Below, piece after piece: positions 31,123-39,832 of a stretch of 64,000 bases of DNA (positions within the stretch are counted from its first letter, which is position 1; each line of letters begins with the position of its first letter). A program made the translations under genes and the position numbers. The notes beneath the pieces are model-generated. The model did not search any database. It had not been told where the DNA came from and saw only the letters and a program-made list of their open reading frames with translations. This DNA is from JBBDYH01 sp040901795 (lineage in GTDB: Bacteria > Planctomycetota > Planctomycetia > Pirellulales > JALHPA01): assembly GCA_040901795.1 (NCBI GenBank), contig JBBDYH010000087.1:1-64000 (forward strand), read 5' to 3'.

Positions 31123-32745
31123 CTATTCCGGCAGCGGCTTGCCTTTGGTCTCCGGACCCAGCCAGATGATAAACACCCCAACCAGATAGATCGCGGTGAG
31201 CACGGATCCCGCCTTGGGAAAGCTCCCATCAAACAACCCCATGAGCGTTGCCGTCTGCAAACCACCAATCGCCGCCAGAATCCGGCCAAAGTTGTAGGAA
31301 AAACCCTGACCCGTCGCGCGAACGGCCGTCGGAAACAATTCGGGCAAATACAACGGAAACCAACCGTAAAAAGCGGCTGTAATCCCGCCCGCCAGAAAGC
31401 TGCACACCAGAAAAAACGGTCCGAACTCGGCGTTGCCTTGATACAGCAACAGCGCCGAGCCAATCGAGCCCAGGCACAACAGCGTGTAAGTGATGCGGCG
31501 GCCAAACTGCCCCGCGGCCAAGGCAGCCAGAATCGTGGCCACAATGGCGCCGAACGCCAGGCAGATCTGCGTGTACTCCTTCGCGTGCTGTGCGGGATCG
31601 GGCTGCAGCTGAAACGCCCACCGCGGCGCCCATTGAATGGCCCCCCACGTTCCTAGCAGCGCCACGCCCGACAATGCCGCTCCCAACAGCATTCTGCCTA
31701 ATACCTGGCCTTCGCTTGCCGAACGCATGCTGCCCGCCATGTTGGCGCGAGTCAGATACCGACGCACGGGCCACAGATAGCCGATCAGAGCGACGATCAG
31801 GCCGGCGATCGTAATACCGATGGCAGCCGTTGTTTTTACCGTGGCTTGATCAGCCAGAAGATCCAGTGGGTGTCCCAGCCCTTCCGGCATCCATGTCCAA
31901 ATGATGAACAGCGAGGCGACGCAACCGATTAACACGCCCAACAAGTCGCGGTTTGCCCAATGCGACGTCGCCCCGCGCGCATGTTCCTGTTCCCACTTTT
32001 CCGATTCGGGCACAAACAGGCGGATGAAAAAAATCAAGAGAGCAGGCACCGCCCCCGAGATCATCAAAAATCGCCAGGCGGAGTTGGCCAGCAAGTGATC
32101 GATCCAACCTTCTGAAAAGCCCACCGCGCCGAGCAACGACTCAATGCCTGAAATAAAACTCAACAGCACAATGCTCAACACTGCCACCAACAGAAACCCC
32201 ACGTTCGCCGCCGCGCCGATCAGGCCGGCGATGAGTGCCCGGGATTTCCCCGGCCAAATCTCGTTGACCAGTGCCACACCTAGCGACCACTCGCCCCCCA
32301 TCCCCAACGAAGCGATAAACCTCAACGCCGCGATGTGCCAGGCTTCGGTGGCAAATCCGCACAGCCCGGTGAAGATCGCATAGGTGAAGATCGACAGCGA
32401 CATCGCCCGCACGCGGCCAAATCGATCACCCAGCCAGCCAAACAGCACGCCTCCGGTCGCTGCTCCGATCAGGAACACCGCGATGATCCCGCCGAACCAC
32501 CTGTCCGTGTCCCCCGATGCCGCCGCCGTCGGACCAAGCAACTCCTTGAGCGCCGGACCGCCGATCAGCGGAAACAGCCCCATCTCAAACCCGTCGAACA
32601 TCCAGCCGAGAAATGCGGCGATCAGCACCATCCACTTCCCCTTGCCGGCGGCCGCTGGCGACGAATCCATCGCACGAACGTTGGTTGGCCCGCTCGTCGC
32701 TCGTGAGGTGTGCCGATGGTGCTTTGGGTTGTCGGGCATGGGCAT
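31123..32745 (-). CDS. MFS transporter, sugar/organic-acid type
   Basis: A 540-residue twelve-helix permease. The N-terminal helix GWMFDGFEMGLFPLIGGPAL and the loop GWLGDRFGRVRAM (MFS motif A) followed by RFIASLGMGGEWSLGVALVNEIWPGKSRA place it in the metabolite:H+ symporter or sialate-type group. GAGG precedes the ATG at 32745 (an ATG six bases later is possible). It lies downstream of a second MFS gene on the same strand with a 33-base gap, so they may be co-transcribed. Substrate unknown. Confidence 0.88.
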   Translation of the reverse strand: MPMPDNPKHHRHTSRATSGPTNVRAMDSSPAAAGKGKWMVLIAAFLGWMFDGFEMGLFPLIGGPALKELLGPTAAASGDTDRWFGGIIAVFLIGAATGGVLFGWLGDRFGRVRAMSLSIFTYAIFTGLCGFATEAWHIAALRFIASLGMGGEWSLGVALVNEIWPGKSRALIAGLIGAAANVGFLLVAVLSIVLLSFISGIESLLGAVGFSEGWIDHLLANSAWRFLMISGAVPALLIFFIRLFVPESEKWEQEHARGATSHWANRDLLGVLIGCVASLFIIWTWMPEGLGHPLDLLADQATVKTTAAIGITIAGLIVALIGYLWPVRRYLTRANMAGSMRSASEGQVLGRMLLGAALSGVALLGTWGAIQWAPRWAFQLQPDPAQHAKEYTQICLAFGAIVATILAALAAGQFGRRITYTLLCLGSIGSALLLYQGNAEFGPFFLVCSFLAGGITAAFYGWFPLYLPELFPTAVRATGQGFSYNFGRILAAIGGLQTATLMGLFDGSFPKAGSVLTAIYLVGVFIIWLGPETKGKPLPE

Positions 32746-32778
32746 CTACCTCGATCGGGCCGGGACAGCGCACGCTCA

Positions 32779-34323
32779 TCACGGCTTGTCGCTAAACTCG
32801 GGCAGTTCTGCCTCCGGCTCGGGCAGAAAGAAACTGAGAATGATGTTCGCCAGATAAACGCTCAAGCCGACGGCCGCGGCAGTGTACGCAGTTTTGACGG
32901 GACCGGAACCGGGAAAAAGCTCCGTCGTGGCCAGCGTGGTGGTGACCCAGGCGAAGCTCGTGCCGATCATCCGTCCGCCGATGTTGGCTGCAAAGCTCTC
33001 CCCCGTCCCGCGCAGGTGAATCGGAAAAACGCGCGGCAGATAGTTGCCCCAGAAGCTGAACTGGGCAACCGTGAACAGCCCCGCCAGAAACAGGGCTACA
33101 TAAGTCCACGTCAAGCTATTTGTGGCCGCCCAGCCAAATGCCAGCGGCATGACCACCAGACCCGGTAGCAGGAAAAGCCGCAATAGCGAACGCCGGCTGA
33201 CAATGATCACCGCCAAAATCGCTAATAAGAAGCGGCCGGTGAGCCCGCCGATCTCCTGCACCTTGGTGACATCCGCCGCCGTGCCCTGGACGGTCTTGAT
33301 GCGAGCCACTTTCTTGAGCCGCTCCTGGACCTCCGCCGGTTTGGCCGTCGTCTCCGGATCGTTTGCGACCGCTGCCACATTTTCTGCGACATCCTCCTGA
33401 ACCTCCGCAAGACCCGGGATGATGTGTTGGATTTGCTGGATGGCCCCAAACGCCGCGCCGTAACTGCACGCAAACATCAACGTGGTGATGATCGTCACAT
33501 ACCGCAACTGCGGCGTGGTGAAAAGCTCTTTGAAACTCGGCCGCCTCAGCGTGCCGGCATCCTTCTTCTGCTTCCAGATCGGCGACTCGGGCAGGAACGG
33601 ACGAATGATGATCAGCGGAATTGCCGGAATCAGGCCGCTCATGAGCGTGTATCGCCACGGCGCGTGATGGCTCGTCTCGCCGATCGTGCCGAGCGTGCCC
33701 GCAAGGAGATCCGGCATCGCGATGGCCGGCAGATACTGTCCGTAATCGACGGCCAGACCGTACGCCACGGCCACCAGCAACCCCCCGATCGACGAAAATG
33801 CCTGAGTGTAGCCGAGCACCTTTTCGCGCAACCGCGGCTCGGGAAACAGCTCGGCGAGCCAGGCGACCGCCGCGACGAACTCAATGCAAACGCCGATGAA
33901 CGTGGTGCAGCGGAGTACCAGCAGCATCCAAATGCTGGTGCTGAAGCCGGCGAGAAACGCCGAAACCGCATACAGCAAAATGCTGTACGTCAACACCCGA
34001 CGCCGACCCAGCCGGTCGGTCAGGTAGCCGCCCAGCAGACCGAAGATCCCACCCGCGAAGGCCGGAATGTAAAACAGCCGACCGACCCAGGTCAGGAAAA
34101 GTTCGCGCGGCGCACCCTCCGCCAGTGGATCCGCCCCCGGAACGAGCTCCTGGATCGCGGGTGGAAACACCAGCGGGGCCATCAAGAGTTCGTAGATATC
34201 AAACGCGAAGCCGATCGAAGCAATGACGCAGACGAGCCACTCGACCGTCGTGAATCCCCGCGCCGCGGCGCCGGAACCTGCCGCAGCGTTGGATTGTGGC
34301 GGCCGATGTGCGTTTTGTTCCAT
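32779..34323 (-). CDS. MFS transporter with large central loop
   Basis: A 514-residue MFS permease. The motif GYLTDRLGRRRVLT lies after the second helix. A long charged loop of about 75 residues (VQEDVAENVAAVANDPETTAKPAEVQ...) separates the two six-helix halves, longer than usual. The ATG at 34323 starts a polar tail before helix 1; the open frame upstream is not supported. The C-terminus ENIILSFFLPEPEAELPEF is acidic. It is related in layout to the following MFS gene. Confidence 0.87.
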   Translation of the reverse strand: MEQNAHRPPQSNAAAGSGAAARGFTTVEWLVCVIASIGFAFDIYELLMAPLVFPPAIQELVPGADPLAEGAPRELFLTWVGRLFYIPAFAGGIFGLLGGYLTDRLGRRRVLTYSILLYAVSAFLAGFSTSIWMLLVLRCTTFIGVCIEFVAAVAWLAELFPEPRLREKVLGYTQAFSSIGGLLVAVAYGLAVDYGQYLPAIAMPDLLAGTLGTIGETSHHAPWRYTLMSGLIPAIPLIIIRPFLPESPIWKQKKDAGTLRRPSFKELFTTPQLRYVTIITTLMFACSYGAAFGAIQQIQHIIPGLAEVQEDVAENVAAVANDPETTAKPAEVQERLKKVARIKTVQGTAADVTKVQEIGGLTGRFLLAILAVIIVSRRSLLRLFLLPGLVVMPLAFGWAATNSLTWTYVALFLAGLFTVAQFSFWGNYLPRVFPIHLRGTGESFAANIGGRMIGTSFAWVTTTLATTELFPGSGPVKTAYTAAAVGLSVYLANIILSFFLPEPEAELPEFSDKP

Positions 34324-34495
34324 GGGACCTGTTGGCTTGTTGAACGGAAATATTCCAAACGATGGAGACCGGAGGAAGATCAGCCGGCCGCCCCACCGAA
34401 GCGGCCATTGTAGTCTCACACTCCACAACCCTCAACGAAGAATCGCCCTGCAACTCCGCACTCCCCATTCCCCATTCCGCCATTCCCCATTCGCG

Positions 34496-35479
34496 TCACG
34501 CATCTCCCGCCACTTCCGTCACCACTTCCGGCTTGTGCCGAATCAACAGCCAGCCCGTCGGCACGAGCACCAGCGCGATCCCGAGCACCGTCATCGGCTC
34601 CAGTTTCCGTTGCCACAGCCACAGATCAAACGCGATCCCGAACACGACTCGGGATAAGGCGACTACCGACACGCGCGCCGGCGGCCCCGCCGCAAACGCC
34701 TTCGTCAAAAACAACTGCCCCACCGTCGCCGACACACCGACGCCCAACAGCATCGTCATCGTCAGGGCGTTGAACTCACCCAGCGCGGCAGCCGACGGCG
34801 TCTGCCCCGTCGAACCGGACGTAAACCCCAGCGATACCACGCAAAAAACCAACGCCACGCCCGAGAAATGCACCACGATCGCGCGCGGGTCGATATGGTG
34901 CAGCCGGTGCAGTCCCATCATCGCCACGCACGTCGAGATCGACGCGGCCACGGCGATCCAGGGCGCGGCGCCCACATCGTCCAAGTGCGGCTGCTGGATC
35001 AACCACACGCCGGCGATCCCGCTCGCCACGGCCACCCAGACGCCCAACGTCGGCCGCACGCCCAACACCGGCCACGACAACAGCGCGATCCACAGCGGAA
35101 AGATATTCGTCAGCGCGAGCACATCGCCGACGGGCAACCGCACCAGCGCGTAAAACGTACAGACCAGGCTGATGCTCCCCGCGAGGCTGCGAATCCACAG
35201 CATCGGCGGGTGGAACACAAACAGCCGCACGCCCGCCGCGGCGCACAGCAAAAGCGCAAACACCAGCGCCAGCCCTGTCCGCGCGATCGCGATCACGCGC
35301 CAATCGACCTGCGGCCCCAAGGCATGCGCCAACGCCGCCATCGCGGCAAACGCCGCCGCGCCGCACAGCATCCACAAATAAGGCAGCGATGGATGCGGCG
35401 GCAGGCGGGACACAAAGGGATTTACGGCGGGATGTATGGTGGGAGGGCCTATCGTAACCGAGAAAACACAATCCCCCAA
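34496..35479 (-). CDS. EamA/DMT superfamily transporter
   Basis: A 327-residue protein with ten hydrophobic helices in two repeats, the EamA (RhaT-like) layout: LWMLCGAAAFAAMAALAHALG, LAGSISLVCTFYALVRLPVGDVLALTNIFPLWIALLSW for repeat 1, and VGVSATVGQLFLTKAFAAGPPARVSVVALSRVVFG for repeat 2. It probably exports or imports a small metabolite. The start is not firmly fixed; the first about 25 residues are polar. Confidence 0.88.
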   Translation of the reverse strand: MGDCVFSVTIGPPTIHPAVNPFVSRLPPHPSLPYLWMLCGAAAFAAMAALAHALGPQVDWRVIAIARTGLALVFALLLCAAAGVRLFVFHPPMLWIRSLAGSISLVCTFYALVRLPVGDVLALTNIFPLWIALLSWPVLGVRPTLGVWVAVASGIAGVWLIQQPHLDDVGAAPWIAVAASISTCVAMMGLHRLHHIDPRAIVVHFSGVALVFCVVSLGFTSGSTGQTPSAAALGEFNALTMTMLLGVGVSATVGQLFLTKAFAAGPPARVSVVALSRVVFGIAFDLWLWQRKLEPMTVLGIALVLVPTGWLLIRHKPEVVTEVAGDA

Positions 35480-35539
35480 GCGGTTATTCTGAAGCTGCTT
35501 AATCCCTCACAATAGATGCGTAAGCCGAGGTCGAAGCCG

Positions 35540-35569
35540 TTGACAACTGTGCCACTTATGTTGTATACT
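35540..35569 (+). promoter_or_regulatory. Near-consensus sigma70 promoter
   Basis: TTGACA (35540-35545), 18-base spacer, TATACT (35564-35569). Transcription would start near 35576, about 650 bases before murB, with no coding frame of note in between. Confidence 0.6.
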
Positions 35570-35969
35570 AATGGCCAGTAACGGCACTCACCCATGCCGC
35601 TCCGCTCATTGACATCTCGATGACAGTCAACTCTGCTTTTGCGATTCAATACTTCCAATCCGCGAAGTCTGAAGTGCGCTCGAAATTGAAATAATTCCCG
35701 GCCGGTCCGACCGCTGCAATTGACCGAAATAGCGCAGCGATGAAGACTTAGGATCGAATCGCGCTCCTGCAGCCGATGGGATTCTTTCCGCTCAACCTCC
35801 ATTTTTGGGAAACAACTCCGCGGAGTGAAAAAACGCCCTCCCGGCCAGCGAAACCGCTCCGGTAACGCGCAAACAAAAGCGCGGCAATTCCCTCGCGCGG
35901 ACGAAATGAAAGCGTCGCATCCCAGCATGCCGCAAGAACTTGTGGAGAGCCACGTTGACGCCGATGCCC

Positions 35970-36037
35970 GAATTACCGCGCAGAATCCGTGATTCGAATT
36001 ATTTTCGCCGAAATCCATTCCCGATGCGCGGTAATTC
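35970..36037. promoter_or_regulatory. 12-bp perfect inverted repeat with inner hairpin
   Basis: GAATTACCGCGC (35970-35981) and GCGCGGTAATTC (36026-36037) pair perfectly; inside lies a smaller GAATC-cgt-GATTC hairpin. It could be an RNA structure in a transcript from the 35540 promoter or a DNA site. Confidence 0.45.
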
Positions 36038-36224
36038 CGCGGCCAGTCCAATCGACTGACCACTCCGTTTCCAGTGGACGACCGCGGCTCGACTCTGCAC
36101 AATGCGCAAAGGCTGAGGATCCGGAGGTCCCTTGCGCCGAATCGCTCCAGCGATTGCCGAGCAAGATAGAATGGGGACCGTGCAGATTGCCCAGCTTTTT
36201 CGCGCTTAACTGCCACGCTGCCGC

Positions 36225-37100
36225 ATGAATTTCAAAGGTTTCGAACGCATTGTCCGGCACGGAGAGCTCCTCGGCCCACATACCTGGTTCGGGCTGGGCG
36301 GGCCGGCGGAGTATTTTGCCGAACCTAACAGCATCGACGAGCTGGCTGCGTTGGTGCGGCGATGCTCGGACGAAGGAATTGCAATCCGCGTTTTGGGGGG
36401 CGGCTCGAATCTGCTGGTCCACGACGAGGGAGTCGCGGGGATGATCTTGCGACTTTCGGCCCCCGCCTTTCAGGAGATCAAGCCGTCGAAGCAAAACCTC
36501 AGCGCCGGCAGCGGCGCCCGCCTGATCCACGTCGTCTCCACCGCGGTGCGCGAAGGCCTGGTCGGGCTCGAGCCGCTGGTCGGTATTCCCGGAACCCTCG
36601 GCGGAGCGCTGCACGGCAATGCCGGCAGTCACGGCGGCGATGTCGGCCAATGGGTCTGCCGCGCCACGACGATGACCAGGACCGGGGAAATTGTCACCCG
36701 AAACCGCGCCGAGTTAGTGTTCTCCTATCGGCAGAGCAACCTCGACGACCTGGTCATTCTCGCCTGCGAGTTTGAGCTGGAGCGCGAGGATCCGCAGGAG
36801 CTTACCAAGCGGATGCAGAAGAACTGGATCATGAAGAAGGCCAGCCAGCCGCTGGGACACCAGAGCACGGGATGCATTTTCAAGAACCCGCGCGGCATCA
36901 GCGCCGGCATGCTGATCGAGCAAGCCGGACTGAAAGGCGCGCGTGTGGGTGGGGCGGAAGTGAGTGATCGACACGCCAACTTCATCGTGGCCGATCCCGA
37001 CGCCACAAGTCGCGACGTGTTGCAGTTGATCGAGCTGGTGCGCAGCACCGTGGCCGAGCGGCTGGGCGTCGAGCTCGAGTCGGAGATCGAGGTCTGGTAG
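36225..37100 (+). CDS. murB: UDP-N-acetylmuramate dehydrogenase
   Basis: A 291-residue FAD enzyme that reduces enolpyruvyl-UDP-GlcNAc in peptidoglycan synthesis. Seen: NTxxGxGG-like opening (HTWFGLGGPAEYF), VLGGGSNLLVHDEGVAGMIL, EPLVGIPGTLGGALHGNAGSHGG and TGCIFKNP. In the last motif a Cys stands where E. coli MurB has its catalytic Ser229, a variation present in some MurB lineages as I recall. The length matches the short type without the extra C-terminal domain. Its presence shows that this planctomycete can make peptidoglycan. An ftsQ-like gene follows. Confidence 0.95.
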   Translation: MNFKGFERIVRHGELLGPHTWFGLGGPAEYFAEPNSIDELAALVRRCSDEGIAIRVLGGGSNLLVHDEGVAGMILRLSAPAFQEIKPSKQNLSAGSGARLIHVVSTAVREGLVGLEPLVGIPGTLGGALHGNAGSHGGDVGQWVCRATTMTRTGEIVTRNRAELVFSYRQSNLDDLVILACEFELEREDPQELTKRMQKNWIMKKASQPLGHQSTGCIFKNPRGISAGMLIEQAGLKGARVGGAEVSDRHANFIVADPDATSRDVLQLIELVRSTVAERLGVELESEIEVW

Positions 37101-37270
37101 ACGTTTAGCCGCCGACGGCACGTCGGCGCAGTGCGCGACGCGCGCGTGCCACTGCTCGCCGCGAGCAGTGCCAGATTGCGCAAACACGCGGTGATTTGTT
37201 AGCGGCTCCTAGGCTTTGCAAAACGCAACGCGTGTCCAGTCGCGGGTCAACATCCGGCAGGAGGCCGGTC
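37101..37270. repeat. Intergenic hairpin and partial palindromic repeat
   Basis: CACTGCTCG-ccg-CGAGCAGTG (about 37149-37169) is a perfect 9-bp hairpin, and TGTTAGCGGCTCCTAGG (37196-37212) is a partial copy of the repeat found whole at 27096-27200. Confidence 0.65.
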
Positions 37271-38200
37271 ATGGGCGGCACAAACAAACAACGCCAACTC
37301 CGCCGGCTGACCCTCGCGCTGTTGCGGCCGCTAGTGCGCTTCGGATATCGCCGTCGCGCGGCGCTGGCTGCCTTGCTCGTATTGGCGGCCTGCGGCTACG
37401 GGGGTTGGCGGCTGTGGAACCGGGTCGAAGACGATGTCCTGCTCCGTCCGGAGTACACGCTCGAGCCGCACCAGGTTCAGATAACGCCGACGCCGGCCTG
37501 GATTCGAACGGATGTGAAGGCCGAGGCGCTTCGTAATGGCAGCCTCGACGGCCGGCTTTCGATCCTCGACGAACGGCTGGCGGAACGCTTGGCCCAGGCC
37601 TTTGCCTTGCACCCTTGGGTCGCGCATGTGGAACGAGTGACCAAGCACTATCCCTCTCGCGTGACCGTGGAACTGACCTATCGCCGGCCCGCGGCGATGG
37701 TCGAAGTGCCCGGGGGCTTGTTTCCGGTCGATGAGGAGGCCGTGGTGCTCCCTAGTACCGACTTCACGACAGTGGATGCGCGAAAGTATCCCCGGCTTGT
37801 CGGAATCGAAAGTCAGCCGCTGGGCCCGGTGGGAACTCCGTGGGGCGACCGCTGTGTGCTCGATGCGGCACGAATTGCTGTGGCCCTGCGCGCGGTTTGG
37901 GACGACCTCCACTTGCAGAGCGTGCGGCGCGTGCCGACAACCGGCCGACAGTTCGCCCCGCCGGAAACGGAATACGAGCTGATCACCCAGAACGGTACCG
38001 CGATTCCCTGGGGTCGCGCGCCCGGAAGCGAAAACTCGACCGAAGCGCCGCTCGCAGACAAGCTTGCACGATTGAAGAAATACGCAACCGACAACGGCGG
38101 ACTCGATGAATCCGCACGGCGAAACGATTTAGACCTGCGAGTGCGCGATGGGACACGCACGGCGCTGGAGTCAAAGCTTCCGTTGGAGTTCAAGCTTTAG
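37271..38200 (+). CDS. FtsQ-like cell division protein with POTRA domain
   Basis: A 309-residue single-pass membrane protein: basic cytosolic N-terminus, a membrane helix (AALAALLVLAACGYGGWRLW, about residues 34-55), then a POTRA-like region ERLAQAFALHPWVAHVERVTKHYPSRVTVELTYRRPAAMVEV and a FtsQ-type beta domain. ATG 37271 has AGGAGG eight bases upstream. It follows murB, the usual neighbour in the division and cell-wall cluster. The last residues (KLPLEFKL) and the stop codon are encoded by the first of four tandem dispersed repeats, so the natural C-terminus was probably altered. Confidence 0.75.
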   Translation: MGGTNKQRQLRRLTLALLRPLVRFGYRRRAALAALLVLAACGYGGWRLWNRVEDDVLLRPEYTLEPHQVQITPTPAWIRTDVKAEALRNGSLDGRLSILDERLAERLAQAFALHPWVAHVERVTKHYPSRVTVELTYRRPAAMVEVPGGLFPVDEEAVVLPSTDFTTVDARKYPRLVGIESQPLGPVGTPWGDRCVLDAARIAVALRAVWDDLHLQSVRRVPTTGRQFAPPETEYELITQNGTAIPWGRAPGSENSTEAPLADKLARLKKYATDNGGLDESARRNDLDLRVRDGTRTALESKLPLEFKL

Positions 38201-38276
38201 CTTGTGTTGGAGTTCAAGCTTTAGCTTGCGTTGGAGTTCAAGCTTTAGCTTGCGTTGGAGTTCAAGCTTTAGCTTG
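38182..38276. repeat. Four tandem copies of the dispersed repeat
   Basis: Four near-perfect 24-base units, GTTGGAGTTCAAGC then TTTAGCTTG, at 38182-38204, 38206-38228, 38230-38252 and 38254-38276. An inverted relative lies at 38309-38331. They cover the 3' ends of the ftsQ-like gene (+) and csrA (-). Confidence 0.9.
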
Positions 38277-38487
38277 CCGCGGCAGCTTGCCGCCGCGAGT
38301 CGCCGCGACAGCCGGAAGGCTGAACTCCAACAGTGGCTGACTCGATAAGCTCGGTCCGGACAATCTCCACGTCGGCAGGCGCCTCGATGCCGATACGCAC
38401 ATCGTGCGGACCAATGCGAACGACCGTCACCACGATCGATTCGCCGATAAGAAGCTGTTCGCCGACCTTACGAGAGAGAACCAGCAT
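38269..38487 (-). CDS. csrA: Carbon storage regulator CsrA
   Basis: A 72-residue RNA-binding translational regulator. The N-terminal 49 residues are a typical CsrA: MLVLSRKVGEQLLIGESIVVTVV, then RIGPHDVRIGIEAPADVEIVRTEL. AAGGAGG lies five bases before the ATG. The C-terminal part after about residue 50 (VGVQPSGCRGDSRRQAAAAS) is encoded by an inverted copy of the dispersed repeat and adjacent GC-rich sequence and is not conserved in the family. CsrA binds GGA motifs near ribosome-binding sites, so the leader at 39.6-39.8 kb is a possible local target. Confidence 0.94.
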   Translation of the reverse strand: MLVLSRKVGEQLLIGESIVVTVVRIGPHDVRIGIEAPADVEIVRTELIESATVGVQPSGCRGDSRRQAAAAS

Positions 38488-38715
38488 GACCGCCTCCTTG
38501 TGGTACGAGGGGATTCCGTTCCCGCCGTGGCGGGTGGAGCGGCTTGAACCGCGATGCTAGCATAGCGATGCTAGCCCCATCCACGCAAGCCGGTCATTTT
38601 AGACACCTAATCGCCTTACATCGGGGAACTCACCTCAACCCCACTCGCCGCTGTAACCGGCGTCGGCTAAACGATTTAACCCTGAACCCTGAACCCTGAA
38701 CCCTGAACCCTCCCC
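38488..38715. other. Divergent spacer with hairpin and CCTGAACC repeats
   Basis: GCTAGCAT-agcg-ATGCTAGC (38556-38575) is a perfect 8-bp hairpin between csrA and the SDR gene. CCCTGAAC units (38678-38710) run up to the SDR start codon, as before the ATPase gene at 23118. No gene is seen. Confidence 0.6.
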
Positions 38716-39486
38716 ATGCACCCCGTCGCCCTTGTCACCGGAGGCTCACGCGGAATTGGCCGCGCCATCTGCCTCGAGCTCGGCAAACTCGGGCACGCCG
38801 TCGTCGTCAACTTTGCGACGCGACGCGATGCCGCCGAAGAAGTCGCCGGCCTGATCGTTGCGGACGGCGGACGTGCAATCGCGGCGCAGGGCAACATCGC
38901 CGCTGCCCACGACCGCGAGTCGCTGATCGCGACGACACTTAGCCAGTTCGGCCGTCTCGACGTGCTAGTGAACAACGCCGGCATTGCCTCGCCCGGTCGC
39001 AAGGACCTGCTCGAGGCGACCGAAGACGCCTGGGACGAGGTCTTTGCCACCAATCTCAAAGGGCCGTTTTTTCTGACCCAGCTCGCCGCGCGCCACATGG
39101 TCCAGCTCGTTCGTGCCAAAACTCAGCCGGCCGGCAAGATCGTCAATATCTCGTCGGTTTCCGCGTATACGGCCTCGACCAACCGCGGCGACTATTGCAT
39201 GGCCAAGGCCGGGCTTTCGATGATGACCCGGTTGTTTGCCGATCGGCTGGCGAACGAGGGGATCGCGGTCTTCGAAATCGCCCCCGGCGTAATCGAAACC
39301 GACATGACCGGTCCAGTCCATGACAAGTACGATAAGTTGATTGCCGAGGGGCTGACGCCGATCCGTCGTTGGGGCCAGGTGGAAGATGTGGCACGCGCGG
39401 TCGCCGCCATCGTGCAAGGCTACTTCCCGTTCAGCACTGGTGACCGGTTCAACGTCGATGGTGGTTTCCACATGCGACGTTTGTGA
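38716..39486 (+). CDS. 3-oxoacyl-ACP reductase-like SDR
   Basis: A 256-residue short-chain dehydrogenase. NAD(P) motif TGGSRGIG (residues 8-15), NNAG, catalytic Ser in NISSVSAYTAS and the YCMAK (YxxxK) pair, then PGVIETDMT. The sequence is FabG-like, but such 3-ketoacyl-ACP reductase names are often generic; a gene for sugar or alcohol oxidation is possible. The start codon follows the CCTGAACC repeat directly, so no Shine-Dalgarno is seen. Confidence 0.88.
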   Translation: MHPVALVTGGSRGIGRAICLELGKLGHAVVVNFATRRDAAEEVAGLIVADGGRAIAAQGNIAAAHDRESLIATTLSQFGRLDVLVNNAGIASPGRKDLLEATEDAWDEVFATNLKGPFFLTQLAARHMVQLVRAKTQPAGKIVNISSVSAYTASTNRGDYCMAKAGLSMMTRLFADRLANEGIAVFEIAPGVIETDMTGPVHDKYDKLIAEGLTPIRRWGQVEDVARAVAAIVQGYFPFSTGDRFNVDGGFHMRRL

Positions 39487-39592
39487 CGCACGGCAGACCT
39501 TTCGCACCGATGCATAAACTTTTCTGAATCATCACCACCGGCTGATTTCCCGTACAACTTTGCACAATCCGCTGGCGTACGGCTACGAAATC

Positions 39593-39815
39593 TTGACAGA
39601 CTGCCAATTCATCGGGTATTGATTAAAAGTGTCGCCCGCCGCGGCGGGGGCGATCGGTCAACCATCTGGATGTCTCGTAGACGGAGGGGCCACCATGTCA
39701 GATCCACCGGGCATGAGGGTGTGAGGCGCAGAACGTGACTGACGCCTCACGGATTTGGTTCAGACTTCGAATTCCAGCTAGCCCCCGGTGCATCGCGAAT
39801 GCATCGGGGGTTTTT
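39593..39815 (+). ncRNA. Candidate attenuator or small RNA
   Basis: A TTGACA (39593-39598) with a weak -10 18 bases on, then a nine-codon leader frame (39695-39724, MSDPPGMRV) with GGAGGGG six to seven bases upstream of its ATG, a perfect hairpin GTGAGGCG/CGCCTCAC (39721-39728/39743-39750) and a strong intrinsic terminator (39782-39815). Several GGA triplets, the CsrA target motif, occur between. Together this reads either as a transcription attenuator for the gene at 39833 or as a free small RNA of about 190 bases. Confidence 0.5.
39782..39815 (+). terminator. Strong intrinsic terminator upstream of the gene at 39833
   Basis: CCCCCGGTGCAT (39782-39793), loop CGCGA, ATGCATCGGGGG (39799-39810): a 12-bp stem with one G-U, followed by TTTTT. 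It lies 18 bases before a start codon and so must control or precede that gene's transcription. Confidence 0.9.
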
Positions 39816-39832
39816 CGTTTCGGACGCTCCGC

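Larger units (their letters stand above)
35480..36224. other. Gene-free structured region between EamA and murB
   Basis: A 745-base stretch between divergent genes. Open frames on both strands exist (up to 255 codons on the minus strand), but none has a ribosome-binding site or recognisable protein character. It contains a near-consensus + strand promoter (35540-35569) and a 12-bp perfect inverted repeat (35970-35981/36026-36037). It may hold an untranslated RNA or a long murB leader. Confidence 0.5.

Noticed and set aside
35449..36216. 255-codon minus-strand frame between EamA and murB
   Set aside because: Amino-acid composition is irregular, with many Arg/Cys/Ser, no domain pattern and no Shine-Dalgarno. 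The region is better explained as non-coding.
38182..38276. Four tandem 24-base repeats as a CRISPR array
   Set aside because: The units are joined by one base with no spacers, and no cas gene is in the window. Single copies occur elsewhere.
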